Shown here one piece after another: positions 58,465-64,000 of a stretch of 64,000 nt of DNA (the first letter of the stretch is position 1; each line of letters opens with the position of its first letter). Under the pieces are notes generated by a model. That model was not told where the DNA came from. It ran no database searches and saw only the letters and a program-made list of their open reading frames with translations. The stretch lies in assembly GCF_932276165.1 (NCBI RefSeq), contig NC_063988.1:7068001-7132000 (forward strand), given 5' to 3'. This DNA is from Plutella xylostella (Eukaryota > Arthropoda > Insecta > Lepidoptera > Plutellidae). The position numbers and the translations under genes are program-made.

Positions 58465-58892
58465 ATGAATAGCATTGGTAAAGAGTGCACAGAGCTAAAA
58501 CAAAAGTATGATGATTGCTTTAATAGTTGGTTTTCAGACAAATTCTTAAAAGGTGATCATGACGATTCAGTGTGCTCTGGAATATTCAAAGTTTATCAAG
58601 AATGTGTAAAGGTAAATTATTAACACCATATCCTATGCAATCTGATGATAGTTGTATGAGAATGGATAAGACCAGAGTATAGTGGCGCTCCTTGTGAGAG
58701 GCCTTTTAGAGGATGATAAGTTTTTCGGCTGATGATCTAAAATTTCGTTTTAAATCTATGAACATATTAAAATTCTAATTGTTTTTCCAGAATGCAATGA
58801 AACAGCAAAACATCGACTTCAAAGAGATTGATAAGGATATCCTCGGCACTGACAAAGAGTTCAAAGTTCCTCCTTCAAGTACTGGGAGTTGA
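58465..58892 (+). CDS. TRIAP1: TRIAP1/Mdm35, twin CX9C mitochondrial lipid-transfer chaperone
   Basis: Exons 58465-58611 and 58791-58892, 82 residues (family about 76-86). Starts MNSIGKECTELKQKYDDCFN. Two CX9C motifs are visible, C-TELKQKYDD-C and C-SGIFKVYQE-C, which form the disulfide-linked helical hairpin of the intermembrane-space CHCH family. Between them is NSWFSDKFLKGD, typical of TRIAP1. The yeast orthologue Mdm35 binds Ups1/PRELI proteins for phosphatidic acid transfer. The C-terminal tail is variable. The intron lies just after the second Cys motif. AATAAA is near 59287. It shares a divergent promoter region with ESF1. Confidence 0.9.
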
Positions 58893-59800
58893 CAGTTGTC
58901 TAGATTGCTGTGTTTGTTCAGCCCATCTGTTTGTTGGAACACCTCAAGATTGCCTCTAACTGAACATGAAAAATTAGCAATAAAATGCAAAGATGTTGAA
59001 AATAATAATTGCGCTGATGTAGACAATGTTTACGTTTAATTTCACATTATAAATGTGTTCCTGTCTATCATTTCATCATAATTGTTATGTGTTGTATGTT
59101 TAGATATTATCTTTGATTTGAAACAGGGCTTAATGTTAAGCAAAAATATGTATTTAGATTATTGTGATAAAGAATGACATTTTAATTCACAATTTTTATT
59201 GTAATTAGTGTGTGAATGGCTTGTTAGATGTAGTAGCTATTTAATTTATGTATGTGTTAGATTGATATAATATATCTTTTCTTTTAATAAATGTTACTAA
59301 AATTATATTGTTTGGCTTAAATTATTGAGTAGCATCTGATACAACTATTAATGGTTGAGATTTCTTTCTAAGATTAACCTTAGTATATTATTAGCACCTA
59401 TAAAGAAATGCTGACTTAAAAAATCGTGCATATTACGTAGGTACCTATTGCATGTAGTAAATCAACCTATGTGAAGCTAAAAAGTATTTTACAAAACACT
59501 AGTAAACTGGAAGGCACTCAACTCTTATGTATAGAGAAGTAAACTTTATACTGGACAAAGGTATTGGTTTGGTTGGATGGCAAAGCACAAAACTCTCCAG
59601 TTCTTCCATCATGTATAGTATAAAAAAGAAATACTCTTTACATAGTCTATGAATTCTAAAATTAAATAGAATTTTTTATACATTGACATTATTTTTGACG
59701 GGTTTTTCAGTTCCAAAATAAATTTTATTTTTACTAAATTTTTTCATGAATAATTTGATAAATGTGTAAATAACTAATTTTGACGGTAAGTACCTAAGTA
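58893..59800. other. TRIAP1 3' UTR and spacer
   Basis: Probably the TRIAP1 3' UTR to about 59305, then an AT-rich spacer. No gene, and no repeat I can name. Confidence 0.5.
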
Positions 59801-60013
59801 CAGTGCCACAAACTTATCTGTTCCGGTGAAAGCTCACGTAAATGTCGAATATTTATTCATTCTATAAGATTTTACGTTTACCTGTAGTGGTAATTCGCTC
59901 TTGCGGTTTTAATAAACCCACCTAATCTATATCAATACATAATTCATCAGTAAGTAATGATATATGGATCAATTTAGTTCGCCCTCACCGGAACAGATAA
60001 GTTTGTCGCACTG
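59801..60013. mobile_element. 213-bp MITE with TA flanks
   Basis: The ends CAGTGCCACAAACTTATC and GATAAGTTTGTCGCACTG are inverted, extending through CTGTTCCGGTGA. It is flanked by TA (59799-59800 and 60014-60015), as in Tc1/mariner. One end of the same family is at 5588-5607. Confidence 0.85.
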
Positions 60014-60098
60014 TATGTACGTTACATTTTCTAATACTTGTAGGTATGTAGGTACTAAAATGCTACAGGTACCTCATGTGAACCTTTGATGATACAAC

Positions 60099-60145
60099 CA
60101 CACCCATGCCCGTGCCCCAGCAGTGGACTTGATGGGTCGTGATGA
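60099..60145 (-). repeat. Short piece of the SINE-like repeat
   Basis: On the minus strand it contains CCACTGCTGGGGCACGGGC, matching the conserved block of 41942-42345. Confidence 0.55.
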
Positions 60146-60295
60146 TGGTGATAATTAGTAGCTAATTTGAAAATAAATGTTATTCCTTGCAGTAGGTAAT
60201 CATCACTGCCCAACTATTCGTCAACCGATGAAGAAATTGTAAAAATTGAAATCCTTTTACTATGAAATGAAAATTTGAAGTGTACCTATTTGACC

Positions 60296-61441
60296 ATGGA
60301 TTCAGAGCCAAAAGATTGTGCTCATACTGAGAAGCATGGAAGGTAAACTACTCCTACTTACCTATACACAACAATGTATTATGTGTGAAGTAGTTAGATT
60401 CCATCCTAGGCTACGTATATTTGGCATGCATTTGGTTAGCTTCCTGCACCAGCTTTAGGTAAGGCGGAATTACCACTCAACTACATACTTAGGTACCTTT
60501 AGATAAAGCTATTTGTTATATTTTTTGTTTTTAGTTTTATTTATATGTACTTACAGTAAGCAGGTACTTTGCTTTTTAATTCTTTCATATTTTCTACTTG
60601 CCTATAAGTACCTATGTCTTTTCTACCTATTTCTAAATAAAATAAAAACGTGCGTTTAGGAAGCGCGCCCGCGAGAGCAGCGGCGGCGGCAGCGGCGGCA
60701 AGCGGAGCTGCTGCAAGCCCGTCAAGCGGCACTGCAGCAAGCGGCGCCGCAGCCGCAGCCGGAAGTGTGGCGCGCGCCGCAAGAGCCGGAAGTGTGGCGT
60801 GCGCCGCCACAAGAGCAAGTGTGGTGTGCGCCGCCACAAGAGCCGCTGTGGACGCAGCCGCCATCGTAGGAAGAAGACGTTAGTTTATTGACTGTTGCAC
60901 TTGCTACTACCAATTCTGTTGGTGGTTGGGTAACTAGGTATTTAACTGTTGGTGTACAAGTATAGAATAGAATAGAGCTATGTGTCCAACCGGTGACGAC
61001 TCCCTGACTGCTGGTCTAGTCCAATACACTGAAATCATCCAGATAATCAAGGTTACTACCTATATCGTTTCCAAGCTTAGTTTGCCACTGGCCACCCTAC
61101 TGTACCTACCTAGCGAGGACCTCAGACAGTTAGCCGGTAGTGGCTCGATGCCAACCCACTGAGAAAAGGCCGTGGAGAGAATGTACAGCGTCGCTCTGGT
61201 AGACGCCTCAGTTCAGCGAGTATTGTAATGCTCTTTGGTAGACGCTTAGTTCACCAATCGACGATGCTGATTGGCTGACAATAACATCACTTCTTATGTT
61301 GATTGGCTGACGATGTCATCTCATATCCGCAGCCACCGCACGTGCTGCCGTACTCCCTGCGGCACGTTCAAGCGCTGCCGCAAGTGCGACAAGCGCTGGA
61401 AGCTGCGCCTGCCCAAGCGCTGTCGCAGCCACTCGCGTTGA
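60296..61441 (+). CDS. Protamine-like sperm nuclear basic protein candidate
   Basis: Three exons: 60296-60342, 60660-60878 and 61333-61441. The phases match (AG|G and AC|C), giving 124 residues. It opens MDSEPKDCAHTEKHG and then becomes strongly basic: by my count 31 Arg, 20 Lys and 14 Cys. A Gly/Ser hinge (ESSGGGSGG) is followed by KRSCCKPVKRHCSKRRRSRS. Then come short repeats of the form KCGVRRHKS: KCGARRKSR, KCGVRRHKS, KCGVRRHKS, RCGRSRH. The last exon is Cys-rich (TCCRTPCGTFKRCRKC) and ends RCRSHSR. Arg/Cys-rich small proteins of this kind condense DNA in sperm and are cross-linked by disulfides. No family signature proves this. AATAAA is at 61601-61606. Ala-rich frames on both strands over exon 2 are shadows. 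An unspliced exon 2 would end LVY and stop. A Cys-rich structural protein is the alternative. Confidence 0.68.
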
Positions 61442-62274
61442 TTGACGCAGGATTTTGTGTGAGTGCTTTTAATAACTTGTGCGTGAAGGAATGGTCTGGA
61501 AATAGTGGACGTAGGCCATTCTATCACGCTGTCTTATTCTAGTCGGTCAACTTACTACTTATACCTATGTACAGGGATTAGAAGGGATTGAGCAGCTGTT
61601 AATAAAATAATTGTACACTACTACAGGCAGGATATAAAAATAAAGATAGGTATCTGCGTGTCCACACCTAGGCTACCCAGGAACTGTGTGCTGCCTAGAA
61701 GTACGTTGTCTTGTTTCAATTAACAAGTATATTACTACCCTGACGTGTATTTATATTTTACAGGAAATTTGAAGTGTGAAGAAAGAGTGTTTTGTGATAT
61801 TTTATGAAATTTACAGTGATCTCGTATTTGTACCTACTTATTTGTGAGAATTTAATAATCATGCATTTATTTATACTTTAAACTTGTTTAATTTCTAACT
61901 CCTAACAAAGGTAAAGTTGCCATATCCTGCACAGTAGTCCAAATTTCGTTACTGACTCTAGGCATCATCTAGCTAGACAAGTCAGAATGTCTATTCGCTG
62001 CATTTTTGAGCTTATAGGTTTTACTACGAGCTAGCAGGCGAGCATGAGCATGCTAGGTGGGCGAACTTCACCCCTATACTGTACATTATAATATTGTAGT
62101 CTTTACATAGGACTTTGTTAAGCTCAAAAAGCTACTGAGATTGCTTCTTTATGGCTGTCTTAAAAAACTCCCAGTTTATGTATTTAGAACTATATTTATA
62201 AAGAGGTTGCGGTTACAATTTATAAATTAGAGTAATTATTCCTATTTGAAAGTATGGTTTACTTATGGTTGTTA
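61442..62274. other. Spacer between the protamine-like gene and SPT4
   Basis: Holds the 3' ends of the two convergent genes. Apart from poly(A)-like words at 61601 and near 61640, I see nothing. Confidence 0.5.
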
Positions 62275-63109
62275 TTATCTCTGGCTGGTGTCTCGGGGGC
62301 GGTAGGCGATGCCGCGGCTCTTCATCTCTCGGATGACTCCGGCCGGCAGACGCCCCGACACTGATATTGCATACACTCCTTTACAGAACCTACCTGGAAA
62401 TTTTAAAAAGGAACACATTAGGAAAAAATACTCTTTTGTTGATCATGGTTGTACATAGATAATGGATGTATTTAGTTTCATTTATTAAAGGGAAACTTAC
62501 TAATTCGCTGCCATTTGCAGACCCAACTGTCTTCCGGGCTCATTACAGCAATCATTCTGAAAAATTATAAGCCTTGTTAATATTGATCTTATTGTATGAT
62601 TCATCAAACTATCATTGGATGATGATGATCAGTGTATGAAGTTTTTCTTTAGTATATTATGATTCTTTTTATTTCTTACCCATCAAAATTATTGCTAGTG
62701 CAGTCATAAACATTGTCTTTGTTGTTTTTCATTCGCAGAAACTCATCACAGTTGTCGCAGCCATCATATTCAAACTGGTCAAATGTCTGGAAATGTAAAT
62801 ATAAAATTTATCTGAGTATGAGGAAGAGGTAAAGCAGAGATATTTGAGATAGTTTGGATTTCACATTTGGGAAACGGTAACAAGGCTGTCTTAGAAATGT
62901 AAGTACTCTAATGATGGGTCATCAACATCAATGAATACGCCACTTATTGAATACAACTTCAAATCAATCCAAGAGTTGGCAAATACGTTTGATAAACGTA
63001 AAATTATTAATACTATTAACTCAGAGGTTAAGTTTGGTACCTTAATTAAAGAGCACACCAAACACGCCCGCAAACCTCGGAGATCTTTTGGCACAGTATC
63101 CAAAGACAT
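62275..63109 (-). CDS. SPT4: SPT4, transcription elongation factor (DSIF subunit)
   Basis: Exons: 63109-63041, 62786-62680, 62556-62501 and 62393-62275; 116 residues, as in human SUPT4H1 (117). It starts MSLDTVPKDLRGLRACLVCS, with the zinc site formed by C-LV-C and, in exon 2, C-DN-C (FEYDGCDNC). It continues VYDCTSNNFDG, MIAVMSPEDSWVCKWQR, GVYAISVSGRLPAGVIREMK and RGIAYRPRD, all typical. SPT4 binds the NGN domain of SPT5 to form DSIF, which controls pausing and processivity of RNA polymerase II. All junction phases match. Nothing unusual is seen. Confidence 0.95.
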
Positions 63110-63380
63110 AATTCTTGTATTTAATGTACACAGCGGTAGGCGAAAATTAAACTACAATACAAAATTACACGAAAATTAACACAAATACAAACATCAATCA
63201 ACATACACAACACACACACAGAACAGAAAAATTGAATTGCTGTCAAAAAATTAAAAAATCACAGACAAAAATTAAGCGCATCAGAATAATGTTCATTAGT
63301 GAGTCTTTATCTCACCGTCCTAATGGTGAATACGCCACTGGTTTTATATCGAACCATTGATATACCAGCGCGTTAATCTT

Positions 63381-63683
63381 GACGACCGAATGGCGTAGTG
63401 GTTGACGACCGAATGGCGTAGGTAGTGGTTAGTGACCCTGACTACTGAGCCGATGGTCCCGGGTTCGATTCCCGGCTGGGGCAGATATTTGTTTAAACAC
63501 AGATATTTGTTCTCGGGTCTTGGATGTGCCCGTAAAATGGCAATAGGCCCGCCTCCTATTACATTGGGAGTATTGGGACTAACATAACACTCTGGCGAAA
63601 AGTGGGTGCAGCAATGCACCTCTGCCTACCCCGCAAGGGAGTACATTAGTACAAGGCGTGAGTGCGTGTGTGTGTGTGTGTGT
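63381..63683 (+). mobile_element. tRNA-derived SINE
   Basis: 303 bp with a 9-bp target duplication GTTAATCTT (63372-63380 and 63684-63692). The head has an A box-like TGGCGTAGTGGT and a B box GGTTCGATTCC at 63462-63472, so pol III transcription is plausible. The head word GACGACCGAATGGCGTAG is duplicated in tandem. The tail is a (GT)n repeat at about 63668-63683. It lies 271 bp upstream of the SPT4 start codon. Confidence 0.88.
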
Positions 63684-63885
63684 GTTAATCTTAAAACGTT
63701 ATGTAGGTACCTACCTCAGCGCTTTTCCTACGCTAGGCCACAGCAGGACATGAGCCAGACCAAGGAGCACCGACTACAACACACAGCTCTGAATGCTGAA
63801 TGGAGAGTTTTTTTGTGCTATAAATTCCACGATTGGCAGATGGGTTGCAGATATCAAACACTTTATAATAATTTCATCACGAGTC

Positions 63886-63955
63886 ACGCACCCATCATGT
63901 CCCCACTGTTGGGGCACGGGTCTCCTTCCAATGAAGGAAGGGTTTAGGCCTATAC
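63886..63955 (+). repeat. Copy of the SINE-like repeat
   Basis: CCCCACTGTTGGGGCACGGG followed by CTTCCAATGAAGGAAGGG, closely similar to 41962-42012. It may continue past the window end. Confidence 0.6.
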
Positions 63956-64000
63956 TCGTCGAAATATAATAGGCCCGTTTGGACAGCTAAAGCTGGTGTC

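Noticed and set aside
60541..60883. Ala-rich open frames on both strands
   Set aside because: They are shadows of the GC-rich, repetitive exon 2 of the protamine-like gene and have no splice or start support.
63401..63480. A true tRNA gene
   Set aside because: A and B boxes are present but there is no cloverleaf that I can fold, and the target duplication and GT tail show a SINE.

Overview
The window is nuclear DNA of an insect, most likely a moth or butterfly (Lepidoptera). It has AT-rich spacers, many short introns with GT-AG borders, and dense insect-type transposons: LINEs, a BEL/Pao-like LTR element, piggyBac, Harbinger-like and TA-flanked MITEs, and RTE 3' tails. The nine protein-coding genes are single-copy animal orthologues. 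The species cannot be named from the sequence. All exon models were built by hand from reading frame and splice phase, and no transcripts or databases were consulted.

Layout. 1-1281: 3' end of a LINE with an RNase H domain. 1506-2966 (+): Act1/CIKS-like adaptor with death and SEFIR domains, whose start codon is split by an intron. 3559-4913 (-): geminin. 5623-6172: a MITE. 6296-14968: a full-length LINE with a 12-bp target duplication, broken by a 609-bp TIR element (in ORF1), a 2435-bp gag-only LTR element (in ORF2) and one stop codon. 15332-29624 (+): INPP5K-like inositol polyphosphate 5-phosphatase (IPPc + SKICH) with an 8.7-kb repeat-filled intron. 29807-31057: TIR transposon with a decayed transposase. 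33851-35368: internally deleted piggyBac. 36096-36830: decayed C-terminus of an endonuclease-type retroelement. 37543-38595 (+): KRR1, convergent with 38639-40425 (-): mitochondrial seryl-tRNA synthetase. 41211-52848 (+): DNMT1. 53439-57967 (-): ESF1, divergent from 58465-58892 (+): TRIAP1/Mdm35. 60296-61441 (+): a small Arg/Lys/Cys-rich protamine-like gene hidden under low-complexity shadow frames. 62275-63109 (-): SPT4. 63381-63683: tRNA-derived SINE.

How the genes relate. There is no operon logic. Geminin and DNMT1 both serve S phase, and both have E2F-like sites just upstream. KRR1 and ESF1 both act in 18S rRNA and small-subunit biogenesis. TRIAP1 and the seryl-tRNA synthetase act in mitochondria. 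The adaptor gene suggests IL-17-like or Toll-like innate signalling.

Most unusual points. (1) The DNMT1 exon carrying catalytic motif IX is duplicated into a tandem array: four 177-bp copies and four 52-bp copies that keep the splice donor but lack the normal acceptor. (2) The preceding DNMT1 exon has two partial copies that differ from it almost only at synonymous positions and fit the same splice phases. (3) The protamine-like gene. (4) The AT|G split start codon of the adaptor. (5) The layered nesting of transposons in the LINE.
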